Below, in pieces: positions 35,766 to 46,492 of a stretch of DNA of 64,000 nucleotides; position 1 is the first letter of the stretch; the number at the start of each line of letters is the position of its first letter. The translations under genes and the position numbers were made by a program. The notes below the pieces were generated by a model that saw only the letters and a program-made list of their open reading frames with translations, made no database searches and was not told the DNA's origin. Source of the stretch: Scenedesmus sp. ARA3 (taxonomy: Eukaryota > Chlorophyta > Chlorophyceae > Sphaeropleales > Scenedesmaceae); NCBI GenBank assembly GCA_004335835.1, contig RWJK01001421.1:52669-116668 (forward strand). Reading direction: 5' to 3'.

Positions 35766-36637
35766 CCGTAGGTCTTCTGCAGGCGGCGGCAGCAGCGGCG
35801 GCGGCGGCCCGCCTGGCAGCCCGCTGCAGCACAGCAGCAGCAGCAGCAGCAAGGTCGGCCCCTCGGCAGATCCTGCTGCTGCTGCTGCTGCTGCTGCTGA
35901 GTCGGCAGGCGGTGCTCATGCCAGCTTGTCTAAAGTGCTCATTAGTGTGAAGATGGGGCGGTTCCTGGTGACACAGACAGAAGGTGGTGGCAGCGCCAGT
36001 GCTCGCAGCAGCAGGCCTGGCAGTGTGGCAGGCAGCACGCATGCCAGCAGGGCAGGCAGCCCGCGGGCTGAGCATGCAGCGCTGCCGCTGAGCAGGCTGG
36101 GGTCACACAAGTGAGTAGGGTAGTTGACATAGCGCAGTCAGTTGTGTGTGGTTGTGTTTGCTGCTGTGGTAGGACAGCTGGTGCTGTTGCATGCGCAATG
36201 TGCGTGGCTGGACCAGGGGTGATGGTGCTGTGCTTGAGATCAGGTGTGTGGTGTGCTGCTGCTGCTGCTGCAGTTGGTTGACTGGTGTTGCGTTTACGCT
36301 TTGGCTTGAGATGCTGTGCCTGTGAGTGTGTCTGATTGCGGATGCGCTTTGCCACAGCTGGTGTTGCTGGTGAGCGGCGGCAGGGACTTCAACCGCATTG
36401 CGACCTTGTATGTGCATACATAGCCCCCTTAGCAATGCGCAGTGCATGGACTTACTGTGGTTTGATTGCACTGCATGCTCATAATGTACAAGCAAGTAAT
36501 TGGCTAACATAGTCGCGGATGCCGTGTTGCTGCTCACTCTGCAGGAGCCTTGCAGCAGCAGTAGCAGGCGCCTGCGCCACTCCCAGTGGCGAACATGCAG
36601 CACAGCAGCAGCAGGCAGCCAGCAAGCGCGCAAGTGC

Positions 36638-36670
<33 letters not shown>

Positions 36671-37858
36671 GGATGCACCATCGGCAGCAGCAGCAGCAGC
36701 AGCTGCTAAGCCTGCACCAAACTCAGGTGGTGGTGTCGTGCTGCAGTCTGCAGCTTCAGCTGCTCTGAGTGATCTGAGCATTGCAAGCGGCAGCACAGCA
36801 GCGACAGTAGCAGCAACAGCAGCAACAAAGGCAGCTGCAGCACTATCAGATGCAGCACCAACTGCCGGCAGCAGCGCAGCAGCAGCTGCAGCAGCAGTAA
36901 CTGGCCCACCCCAGCTAGCACCCATCAGGACGATCAGCAAGCGCGGCAGGTTTGTTGTTACTCAAGTCACGCCTGCCTCAACGGCTTGCTCTACTCCTAA
37001 GTCTGGTTTGGTGGCACCTCTTGCTGCTGCAGCAGCAGCAGCAGCAGGTCCAGGCGGCAGCACAATTGCAGCAACAGGAGCAGCACCGCCGACTGCGAGC
37101 CCAGCCGGGTTAGCAGCAGCCGCAGCAGCACTCAGTAGCAGCGCTGCAGGCGACCGCGCCGCACTCAATGCAGCAGCAGCGGCAGCAGCAGCAGCCTGGC
37201 TTGTGGAGGCTGCTGCTGCCAGCAGCGCAGCAGTAGCAGCCGGCGCAGCACCTGGCGTTGGCAGCGCAGCAGCTGAGTCATTAGTGCTGACGTGTCCGGT
37301 GTGCGACACTGCACATGCCCTGCCAGGTCAGCCTGTGCCGGCTGGCAGCGGGCTAGCTGTTGCAATGCCTGTGTCAGCGCGGCAGGTGTTTGGCGGCACA
37401 GGCGCAGGCAGCATGCCTGCAACCCCATCCGCAGCAGCAGCAGCAGCAGCAGCAGCTGTTGGCAGTCCTGTGCCTGCTGCAGTGGTGAAGGCGGCAGCAG
37501 CAGCAGCAGTCGCAGCTGGCGTGCGTTCCCCGCTGCCGCCCGCCTCGCCTGTAGCGGCAAGGACGGCCAGCAGCAGCAGCAGCACACACGGTGCAGCAGC
37601 AGCAGCTGCTGCGAGCTCTCCCGCACGGCCTGTGCTGTGCTTCTCTGGTGGCGGCAGCAGCAGCAACAGCAGCAGCCCGTGCGTGCTGCGTGCTGTGCGT
37701 GCTGTGTCACCAGCCAACACGCCACGCAGCGCCTCATCAGCATCCAGCGCAGTGCTGCACACATGCAGCTCCTGTGGCGCCCCGCTGCCGCCGCTGCCGC
37801 TGCCAGTGTCAGCATCAGAGCAAGGGCAGCAGCAACTCAACTCGCTGCTCAACTCGTC

Positions 37859-37891
<33 letters not shown>

Positions 37892-37967
37892 GCGCGGCAG
37901 CCAGCTGGCAGACCTGCTAGCTGCTGGGTCTGGGGCTGCAGCAGCAATCGAAGATGCGGCTGGACCC

Positions 37968-38000
<33 letters not shown>

Positions 38001-38171
38001 GCTGCGGCAGCTGTTGGTGCTGCAGGGCAGGCTGCTGTGCCGCATGGGCTGCTAGCTGTTGCTGCTGCGCGTGTGCTGGCTGCACGGGAGCAGCAGCAGC
38101 AGCAGGAGTGGAGCTGTGCAGGGTCAGAAGCCAGTAGCCAGGTCAGCTTCCTCAGCTGCCAGCAGCAGTAG
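24624..38171 (+). CDS. Giant Raf-like (CTR1-class) protein kinase with disordered tail
   Basis: Ser/Thr kinase. Exons 24624-25016, 25404-25520, 26079-27776, 27968-28474, 29107-29288, 29600-29666, 30025-36110 and 36545-38171 close in phase and give 3,558 residues, several times larger than land-plant Raf-like kinases. The catalytic domain spans about 710-1040: Gly loop [18 protein letters not shown] (Lys 743), alpha-C Glu 759, catalytic loop HLDLKSPN (Leu replaces the usual Arg of HRD; Asp 906 kept), DFG 924-926, [10 protein letters not shown], and [11 protein letters not shown] typical of the CTR1 group. An Ala/Gln insert of about 70 residues lies between the hinge and the catalytic loop. The tail is Gln/Ala/Ser runs carrying four [12 protein letters not shown] repeats and five GRFxV motifs. 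The final TAG (38169) sits in a CAG run and the frame stays open after it. The start ATG is the first in-frame Met after a non-coding-looking CAG run; upstream exons cannot be excluded. Confidence 0.85.
25593..25616 (+). CDS. Possible 24-base micro-exon, copy of kinase exon 2 end
   Basis: Repeats the last 24 bases of exon 2 (EPVVLMHQ) with its own GTGCAG acceptor and GTGCGC donor, phase 0 at both ends. It could add eight residues if spliced in; otherwise it is a silent tandem copy. Confidence 0.45.
28628..28855 (+). repeat. Two copies of kinase exon 4 end plus donor
   Basis: Segment 28628-28740 repeats 28368-28480 almost exactly (GGAGGCGCTGGAGCCGAAGC through the GTGAG donor). A shorter copy, 28803-28855, repeats only the final [19 protein letters not shown] part and donor. 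Both lie in the intron before the catalytic-loop exon. Confidence 0.93.
28983..29060 (+). repeat. Decayed copy of catalytic-loop exon start plus acceptor
   Basis: Repeats 29104-29178 including GTGCAG. It reads [20 protein letters not shown] followed by Arg instead of the Gly of DFG, then drifts out of homology. The downstream copy, with intact DFG, continues into the activation segment and is the functional exon. Confidence 0.93.
29368..29430 (+). repeat. Copy of kinase exon 5 end plus donor
   Basis: Repeats 29236-29298 ([17 protein letters not shown] coding, then the AGGTGCG donor) inside the following intron. Confidence 0.92.
29835..29930. repeat. Short intronic tandem repeat
   Basis: Two copies of a ~48-base unit with core GGGCACTGCCACCCTGCAGC region and GATGTCCCCTT in the intron before the large kinase exon. 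Confidence 0.8.
30415..30894 (+). repeat. Four coding repeats: [14 protein letters not shown]
   Basis: The kinase tail, shortly after the catalytic domain, encodes four near-identical copies of a ~19-residue motif at 30415, 30529, 30679 and 30832, separated by Gln-rich spacers of different length. Synonymous changes (e.g. TCG/TCT, GGC/GGA-type) with conserved residues suggest selection on the peptide rather than recent DNA copying. Confidence 0.92.
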
Positions 38172-38552
38172 CAGCAGCAGTACAGCAGGAGCAGCAGCTT
38201 CCTGAGCACTGTCGGCGCGCTTGACAGTGGCTGCGTCGCCGCACGCAGCAGCAGGAGCAGCATCAGCTGCTTGGCAGCAGATGCAGCTAGCACTGCTGCA
38301 AGTGCTGGCGGTGCTGCCGTGCCTGCTGTGCTACAGCTTCCAGCAGTAGCTGTGGGCCAGGCAGCTGCGGCAACTTCACTGAATGCGCATTCGCTGCTGC
38401 TGCCGCGGCCTGCGGTGCTGCAGACGGCGCTGCAGCTGCCGCTGTCTCACCCGCTGCTGCTGAGCCCCACCTCTGATGGCGGCTGCAGCGATGAGGTGTG
38501 TGTTTGGAGCGCTGCAGGCAGCGCGAGGACCAGCGTCGAGCTTGCCGCTGCC

Positions 38553-38587
<35 letters not shown>

Positions 38588-38621
38588 GTCTGCTCCATTG
38601 CCGCCGGCGCAACGGCATTAG
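38172..38621 (+). other. In-frame open extension after the kinase stop codon
   Basis: Directly after the TAG at 38169-38171 the same frame continues QQQYSRSSSFLSTVGALDSG and stays open for 149 codons to a TAG at 38619, with the same Ala/Ser-rich composition. The TAG is flanked by CAG codons on both sides, one C-to-T change away from CAG. Either a recent nonsense change, a sequencing error or readthrough explains it. Confidence 0.75.
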
Positions 38622-40539
38622 GCGCAGCGGGTTTGGGCAAAGGAGGGGCTTGAAAGTGCAGCTTGTGCAGCGGGGTTTGGTGTGTATTATAAGTGTGCAT
38701 CTGCTTTGCAGGGCTTGCTTTGCAGACACAGTGCTGGTCGGTGTTGTCGTCAGAGTATGAGAGATCCTCTGTATATCAGCGGCGTCAGCAATCTGATGCT
38801 GCTGCTGGGTGCACTGCGCGGGCCCCATGCACCATGTTGGGACCCTTTGCCCCTTGCTGCTCCCAGCAACGTGTTTCTTGTACCTTGCACATCTGGTCAC
38901 CTAGTTTGTCTGATGTGTATGGTTGTGCACAGTGGCGTGTGTGTGCTGATGTGCTGCTTTGGGCTTGCTCTATGCCCGGCTCTGTCATCTAGTCATTTCA
39001 GGGCGTGGTTCAGGGATGGCTGTTTGACTTCATTTCCTTTGCACGCTGTCAGCCGCTTTTGCGTCGTGTTCAACCCCCCTGTGTAGCTAGCCACAGCCGC
39101 GTTTGGTGTGTGTGCTGAACGTGTCCGTACTCTGTTTTTATCTGGCAGTGTTGTCATTCTTGCACATAGAGGGCTTGCGCAGGCCACAGCTGCAGTGTAG
39201 GGATGCGCCGTATTGATTGATGCGGGTTGGGGTGAGTGTACGCACACTGTGGGGTTGCAGGGTTTTGGCTTGTACCATCAGGTCAGCTAAAATGTTGGCG
39301 AGTATTCCCGTAAACTGGGTTTAATTGGTTGGCAACAGGCCAACTGCGCTCCTGCTTGTGGCCCCAACCTGTCTGCATGGAACCGGCGTGAGTGTATCTG
39401 GGGTTGGCTGGTTGCAGGGTGCATTCACATGCAGAAATTGCATTCCACGCCGTATCATCATGTGTGTCTGGCCATGACAGTGTGTACATGTTTTCGACCA
39501 AACTGCTAGCGCGGATTGTCTTTGTTTGTTGCTTTTTTGACTGACCGAACCGTGACTGTTGAGTATGATGTGCTGCACTTTGACCACGGTTGACTGACTG
39601 TGGCGGCGAGCAGTGGGCGCGCCGCGGCACATTCACCCAGCATCCTCCCTGCGGCGCATTGTGTCTTGCCCGACCTCAGGGCCCCACTGGCGGGGTGCCA
39701 AGCAGGAGGTGCACGTGGATGCTGTTTTATTTGAAGTGTGATGCATGCGCCAACAGCACCGCTGGGTTGTAAATCTGGCTCTTTTGGCATGATAGCCGCA
39801 TCGAGTGGTGCGCTGTTTGTGCGGCGGATACGGCCACAGCACAAAGCCAGCAGCTATGCTGAGCTTGCGCCCAAACGTCGGGGTTGGGTAGTTTTCAGCA
39901 GAAGTGCTGCTGCCAAGACACGGTACATGCTGTTGGATGATGGCGGTTCCGCCAGGCAATCTGCATGAAGCAGCAAAATGCTGCATCTTTTGCATAGACT
40001 TTGGAATTGCAAGTGTGAGGAAAGTGCATGCTATGAGCCGCCTGGTGTAACCTGCTGGACAACGACTTGCCTGCAGCTGTCTGCTCACGGCGTCACGGTG
40101 GAATCAGGCTACAGCGCTATGCTAGCATAGGAAGCTCTTGTTGCTTCCAGTGTCCCTGGTGGAGTAAGTGACTTGCAAATGCAAGCGTCATCAAGGCAAC
40201 ACGCTGGCCATACCCAACGCTGCACAATGTGGTGATCAGACGGCAGTTTGCCACCGTCAGAATACAATCATTGTACACATGGTCAGTGTTTACCAGTGAT
40301 GCTCTGGTTTAGCACGGCTGTCGTGACAGCCACCTTGCTGTTTAACTGTGGCCACAGCTTGCACCCTGAACACCAACAGCTAGAATGTAACAGTGCGCGC
40401 TGCCCATATATACAATTCAACGGCCATGTGAGCCCATACAACATTCAACTGTGATATTCAACTATTTACTGGCGTATCCCATCCTCTGTAACTCAGCACC
40501 CACGACTATTCTCCCGGACACCTAGCCTACCCACGCACC
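38622..40539. other. Intergenic, no gene seen
   Basis: About 1.9 kb with lower triplet-repeat content than the surroundings. No coding frame is convincing. It holds the kinase 3' UTR and the ELIP promoter. Confidence 0.5.
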
Positions 40540-42193
40540 ATGATGCTGCAGCGCAACCGTCTCGTTCAGTCTGCTTCAGTACCTGCAGCAAGCACAAAGA
40601 CCATCAGACTATGCCTCAGGCCACTGCGAGCTGTTGAGATTGAGCAGGCCAGCACTTCAGCAGAAGAGAGCCAGAAGGTCCGCACATTGTAGTTGTTGCG
40701 TTTGCTCACATCGCGTATGGTTTTAATATCTATCGTTTGAGCTTCCATGTGGCCAATATGGGTTCTGCACACATAATCGGTTGGGCAACTTTCCTTGCAC
40801 CAAAATGTGGCCACACACTGACATCACCTGCTGGTGTTGCGTTGTGCTGCAACAGGTTCAGGCAACCATCTCAGCTCTTGACAGCCTGCTTCCACCTGAG
40901 CCAAAGCCACAGGTAATTGCAGGTGCTGTCGTGCTTTGCTGCCAGGCTGTGCCTGCAACACTTGTCACAGGCCAGGCTTGCAGTTGTTGGAAGGCAACGA
41001 ATGTCGACAAGCACAAACCTGCGCTTGTTCAGTGCCCTGGCTGCCTCCTGCTTACACACTCCTGAACAGCGACATGCGCCGCAACTAACACGCTCTTCTG
41101 TTTCCTTGCTGCTCCCGCAGCCTGCTGCAGCCAGCAGCAGCGCTCCTGCAAGCAGCAGCCCAGCCAAGAGCAGCAGCAGCAGCAGCACCCCATGGGGCGG
41201 CCTGCCATCAGCAGCAGCCAGCAGCAGCAGCCCCAGCAGGGCGTCCACATCAGCCAAGCAGCAGCAGAGCTTTGACACAGTCATGGGCTTTGATGGCCTG
41301 GCACCCGAGCTGATCAACGGCAGGGCGGCAAGTGAGTGCTGCGCTGTACTGCTTGCTGCTGATGCCTGGTAGCATCATCTGGTGCTAGCAGGCTGCACGG
41401 CTGCTTGAATACTGCACGCCGTACACCGGGGCCGCACGTGCGCGGTAACCATGCACAGTGACTGGCAGTGATGATGCAGCAGGAACATGCAGCTGGACCC
41501 TACTGGCTGGATGCATTGCCGCTGCACCTGCCAAGTGACTCACTCCTTGTTTCCTGTTCTGTTTTCTATTCTGCAGTGCTGGGCTTTGTGGCAGCCGTGG
41601 CTGCAGAGACGCACGGCGACTCGCTGTTCTCGCAGCTGCTGGCTGGCGGCTTCCAGTCGGCTGTGGTCGTGATCGGGCTGGTGACGCTGGCGTCATTCGC
41701 ACCCGCAGTGCGCCAGGTGGGTGGCTGGGATGCCTTTTGCCTTGCTTGTGTTATTGTTATTTCCTCAGCGTCACTGCAGAGCTGCGGGGGCAGCACTCCA
41801 CAGCCTGATGGCTGGTTCTAGCGCCTTCCGCCAGCCTCTTGATGACAGCCTGATGCATGCAATAGGGGCGGCTTGTTCACCTGCATGATGGGGTGCAGCT
41901 GCTCCTGCTGCGTTCACTACCGCTATGCAGATGCCCTTCGACAGAGTATTTGAGAACAGCAAAAAGTCCAAGCGGCATTGTATACAAACCACCCTGCCTA
42001 CTCACATCTAAAGCTGCTGCTGCTGCTGCTGCCGCAGATCCCCTTTGACAAGGTGTTTGGCAAGGACAAGGCGCCAGCCACCTTTGGGCCCTTCACGCAG
42101 GCAGCAGAGCTCATCAACGGCCGCGCTGCTATGCTGGGCCTGGCAGCACTCTTCTTCATCGAGGGCACCGGCGGCCAGCCCTTCTTCCTGTGA
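40540..42193 (+). CDS. ELIP: Early light-inducible (ELIP-type) chlorophyll-binding protein
   Basis: Thylakoid photoprotection protein of the light-harvesting superfamily; by family it binds pigments under light stress. Exons 40540-40677, 40856-40912, 41121-41331, 41577-41716 and 42038-42193 close in phase to 233 residues. The first exon is a transit peptide-like sequence (MMLQRNRLVQSASVPAASTK). A Ser/Ala/Pro linker (about 66-115) follows, longer than in plant ELIPs. Helix 1 holds ELINGRAAMLGF (about 129-140), helix 2 is SAVVVIGLVTLASFA (about 163-178), and helix 3 repeats ELINGRAAMLGLA (about 206-218). The Glu/Asn/Arg residues are the conserved pigment ligands of helices 1 and 3. The first donor (GTCCGC) is unusual, but phase and sequence on both sides support it. 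Confidence 0.88.
41926..41975 (+). repeat. Decayed copy of ELIP last-exon start plus acceptor
   Basis: CAGATGCCCTTCGACAGAGT at 41928 matches CAGATCCCCTTTGACAAGGT at the real acceptor (42035). The copy soon loses similarity. Confidence 0.8.
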
Positions 42194-44033
42194 ACAGCGG
42201 TGGTGTGAAGTCCGTGTAGATTCCTGGCGGAAGTTCTGGGTGTGCTCTGGCTATTTTTCATCGAGGGCACTGGAGGGCAGCCCTTCTTCTTGTGAACTTT
42301 TGCTGAGAAGTTCTTTGTGAGGTTCTGGCTGTCAGAAGCTGCCCTGTGAACGGCGGCCTGGCGCCTGCAGCTGCATGGTCACATGATCACTGAACTTGAG
42401 GGCAGGGCTGAGCTGCCTGTCTGTGATTGTTTTTGGCTGGTTGAAGCTGGGTGCAGTGCCTTTTGAGGGGCGCCCAGGCTGCATATTGTCTGCCGGACAC
42501 GGTGACAGTGGCATCAACGGGGTGACACTGTGGCAGACAAGTCTGGCAGCCCATGGTTTTCGTTGCCTGGCTCTGCTGTGAAGCAACAGTGCTGTGATGC
42601 AAGCTGAGAGGTGTGAGTGCGAGAAGAGATGACGAGTGACACGAGATTGAGTGAGAGATTGAGCGCGAGAGTGAGGGAGTGAGTGAACGAGTGAGTGAGA
42701 CAAGAGTGTGGAGTGGACGTTGATCAAGGGGCAGCGCGTGCTGCACGTGCCGCACGGCATGGCTTGTTACTGTTCAGTTTGTTTCCACAGGCGATGCAAC
42801 TTATCATTGTGAGAACATATGTGCATATCATAGTCACAATGCCAATGGCGTGTTTGAGAGTGTAGCCTGCTAGTTGTTACCCTAGCTAGTGGTACACCCT
42901 ACCCTACGTAGGCCGAGCCACGCTGATGGTGGATGGATTTGATGGTTGATGATGAGCCTTTTGTCGGCTTGGGCCGGTCAATGGCCCCGACGTGTAACGT
43001 TCAAACCCTGAGCTCATTGCTGATATGCTGTGTATACCAGCGGGTGGTGGCAACGACTCAGCAACGAAACACTGGCAGGTGGCTGCAGCAACCAGAATTT
43101 GGCGCCTACTCCGCGCTCAGTGCTGGTGCTCAGGCTGATGCTACCAGCTCGCCATGTTACTTGAGTAAATACCGTCCACTGCCGGTCATTCAACAACAAT
43201 AGATTCAGATTCTCAACATCACCGACAGCTTGCAGGATGTTTGGAGCCAGCACGCCTCTGGCAGTGAAGGCTGGCAGTGAAGGATGGCAGCCGCTGCGGC
43301 CTGCACTGCCTCTGACTGCCTTGACCATGGTTAGTGGTGGCACCACTGACGGTCACCACGCAGACCACAGCACAGGGCACACATGTCTGGTCGCGCTGGC
43401 GTCTGCCACCAACAATACATCTAAAGCTTTCACTCAGGCCTGACTTGTGAAGGCACGCAGGGAATCAGGATAATCCCGGCGCATCTAAGAAGGTGTCACT
43501 GCGGTTCAGCAGCAACGGTCCCTGACAACCCACCCGAGCTTCATCCGTTTACACCACCCATCCCCTCGAGGCGTCAGTGATCGGATGCTTTGGCTCTTAC
43601 CAGTGCTGTTTGTGACGCACACAGTATTTGCGCCGTGCATTCAGGTAGGCCAATCAACAACCACTTGCGACTGCAGACCCTTGTCAAAGTTGAAATGAGT
43701 AATAGGCTGTTAAGGTTGATGCTTGTGAATCGGATGATGCAGAGCAACCGCCGGGCCTCGCAAGGTGCTCCAGTCTCGGGAGTGCTCACTTTCTGCCTTA
43801 ACGGGATGCCAGCTGCTTTGTTGTCTTTCGCGCACCGTAGTATCACCTCGGATGCAAAAATCTAGCTACATGCGGCGTGCTGCAGGTCCCAGCATGCCAC
43901 AGCAGATGCCGTGTGGATGTGGAGTCAGCTGCTGCTTGATGCCCAGCATGCCTACAGATTCACTGCCAACACAGCATCCCATCCCCTCGCACTCACTCGA
44001 CATCCGAATCTCCACGCAGAACGTAACCGCAAC
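42194..44033. other. Intergenic, no gene seen
   Basis: After the ELIP tail copy there is a GAGT/GTGA-rich stretch (about 42630-42710). No frame has coding character. The last part is the promoter and 5' UTR of the MARVEL-like gene. Confidence 0.5.
42248..42299 (+). repeat. Copy of the ELIP last-exon end including the stop
   Basis: Repeats 42150-42196 (FFIEGTGGQPFFL then TGA) in the 3' UTR, about 100 bases downstream. Confidence 0.9.
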
Positions 44034-44290
44034 ATGGGCAACCAACAGGACCCAGCAGGCGCTGGCTCCTCAGCAGCAGCGGGCGCTGCAGCATTCCCGC
44101 CCCAGGCCCCACCAGGCGCAGCAGCAGCGCAGCCTCCTGTGCAGCCCTACCCCCCGCAGCCTAACCAATGGGCTGCTCCTGAAGGCTTCTCACAGCAGCA
44201 GCAACAGCAGCAGCAGTATGGTGCTGGCCCCATGCCTGGCAGTGTGCCACCCCATCAGCAGTCATACCCGATGCCTCCCAACTACTATGC

Positions 44291-44324
<34 letters not shown>

Positions 44325-46492
44325 GCAGTGGTGACGGGGCGGCCGCCGCTGGTGTCTATCATCAGCCCAGAGGATGCCAAGAAGATCCGCAAGATGCAGT
44401 GGGTGAACTTCGCCTGCACCATGGTGAGCATTTGTTCTACGGTAAATGTTAAAAGCACCCGTAGTCTGAAAGTTGCAGCTGTTGAGCACACAGAAACATG
44501 GTGAATCGCGAGATGCTTCTTCTTTATTACAAGAGGAATATATACATGCACAGCACACGGGCTGCACACCAACTATTTTACATGTTGCTGGGTCTGTGGC
44601 CTCGCGCTGCAAGTTGCGTACTCACGCTGCTCTCCCCAATGCAGCCACCAAGCGTCAGGTCACATACTCAAATCCAGAAGTGGTGCAAAATGATACGCAT
44701 GCACGTCCCAACCAGTATCTCAACCAACCAATATAAACCAACTTTTCAAGCTCCTGCTGCAACCATATGCCGCAGGTGCAACTGGTGTGCAGCCTGGCCA
44801 TCATCCTGCTGGTGCGCAACAACCTGAGCCGCTTTGTGTCGACGGGCCCGGGCACTCTGCCGACGTATGTGTGCTTTGCGGCAGTGCCGGGCCAGGCCAG
44901 CACCTGCGAGTGAGTGCGGTGCAATTATATGTACATAATGCAGGCCCTTGTTACATGCGGTGACAATTTGTGCTGTGAATGGCTAGCTGGGCGGTTGCTG
45001 CAGTGGAACACTGCTGTGTGTGCTGTAGTCAACAGCTTGTTCGGCGCGTGTTTGCATGTGATGTGGTACTGCAGCGCTTTGCATGCGATGGGGCCCTGCA
45101 GTTGCAGCTGAAACGTATTACTCAGGGGTGATGGGCAGCCATCTACAAGCACTGCTTCTGCTGTCGGTTCCCTGTGCTAGCGGCTTAACGTGCTGCTGCT
45201 GCTGGTGGTGGTGCTGCAGGTATGCCTACTCCCTGGCCAGCATCAGCATCTTCTTCTGCTTCATACTGTCGCTGATGCAGTGCCTGACAATGGTGAGCCT
45301 CCAGCTCCCTCGCTGCTCATTAGCATCACCATCATGAGTGGCATCCAGTGCTGCATGCTTGCCTGATTTCCCTGATGCTTGGCTGATACATTGATTGCTG
45401 CCATGGTGGCAGCATGCTTCTGTCTGGAGCAGCATCTGCCTGCCTGCATGCTTGCCTGCTTGTTCAGCACCTGACCGCATTGCTGCCGCTGCACCATTCA
45501 TTTCCGCTGCACCCATAACACCACCGCTGAACGCCCCCTTGTGTACTTGCTCCCTGCCACACATCCCGCAGGACTGCTGCGGCATGGGCCGTGCGGTAGA
45601 GGCCGGCTTTGATGCTGCTGCCTTTGCGTGGTGGGTGGCTGGCGCAGTCACGCTGGGCCTCAGGGCTGGCGAGGCAAACAGCGCCGGCATTCAGCAGCAG
45701 AGCGCGCGCAATGCAGTGGTGGCGCTGTCGTGGCTATCTGCTGTCATGTTTTTGGCGCTGCTGGTGACCAACCTGGTGCTGATCAAGAAGCTGGGTGAGT
45801 GACGGTCGTGTTACACAGACGTGCGCAGCGGGGCTGGTATACAGACGTGTGCAGTTGGGTGTGTGGTGGCTGTCTGCTGCCATGTTCTTGGCGCTGCTAG
45901 TGACCAACCTGGTGCTGATCAAGAAGCTGGGTGAGTGAAGGGAGTTTTGCAGCGGGGCTGATGCTTTGATGTGTGGAATGGCGCTGCTACCATGTATCTG
46001 GCACTGCTGGTCACAAAGCTGGTGCTGATCAAGAAGCTGGGTGAGTGGCAGCTGTGCTGCAGCGCTGGCTAGGTTGTGGTCGTTGAGCACTTGGCGCTTA
46101 TTATGAGCATTTGCCGTACCCTTCCCTGCTGTCGACAGAGGGTTTCGCTGTGCCTTGTTTGACCTGCTGCTGCTACTGTTGCTCCTGATGTTGATGCTGC
46201 AGGCAAGGCCTACAAGGCAGCGCACCAGCAGCTGCAGCAGCACCTCACAGCCCACCCTGTTGTAGGCGGAGTGCCACCCCAGGGCATTCAGATGGCAGCC
46301 TACCCTCCCCAGCCAGGCATGTATGCAGCACCTGCTGCTGCAGGGGCTGCTGCTGGTGGGCCTGCGATGTATGGTGCTGCACAGCCAATGCAGCAGCAGC
46401 AGCAGCAGCAGCAGTGGGGGCCTCCTCCCGGCTATCCCACCAGTCCTCCACAGGCTGCTGGTGTGGCTCCCACTGGCCACAATGCCGTGTAA
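44034..46492 (+). CDS. Four-helix membrane protein, MARVEL-like, Pro/Gln-rich ends
   Basis: Exons 44034-44423, 44776-44909, 45220-45292, 45572-45794 and 46203-46492 close in phase to 369 residues. Four membrane segments: about 120-145 (NFACTMVQLVCSLAIILLV), 175-198 (AYSLASISIFFCFILSLMQ), 212-230 (AAFAWWVAGAVTLGL) and 250-272 (LSWLSAVMFLALLVTNLVLI). The N-terminal 115 and C-terminal 95 residues are cytosol-type Pro/Gln/Gly/Tyr-rich tails (PPGYPTSPP). The tetraspan layout with conserved charged residues before helix 1 resembles MARVEL/synaptophysin-type vesicle proteins, a tentative call. A TGTAA polyadenylation-like signal lies at 46649. Two copies of the exon 4 end follow in the next intron. 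Confidence 0.72.
45862..46049 (+). repeat. Two copies of MARVEL-like exon 4 end plus donor
   Basis: The segment coding MFLALLVTNLVLIKKLG with its GTGAGT donor (45795) recurs with donors at 45931 and 46041. All three donors are in the same phase. Copies diverge progressively. Confidence 0.95.

Noticed and set aside
38160..38180. Nuclear code in which TAG means Gln
   Set aside because: The PARP-finger and ABC genes end cleanly at TAG after well-formed last exons, so general reassignment is unlikely; a local change is simpler.
42933..43865. Several 70-90 residue plus-strand open frames
   Set aside because: No splice context, no recognisable composition, and they overlap unrelated frames on minus; I treat the region as non-coding.
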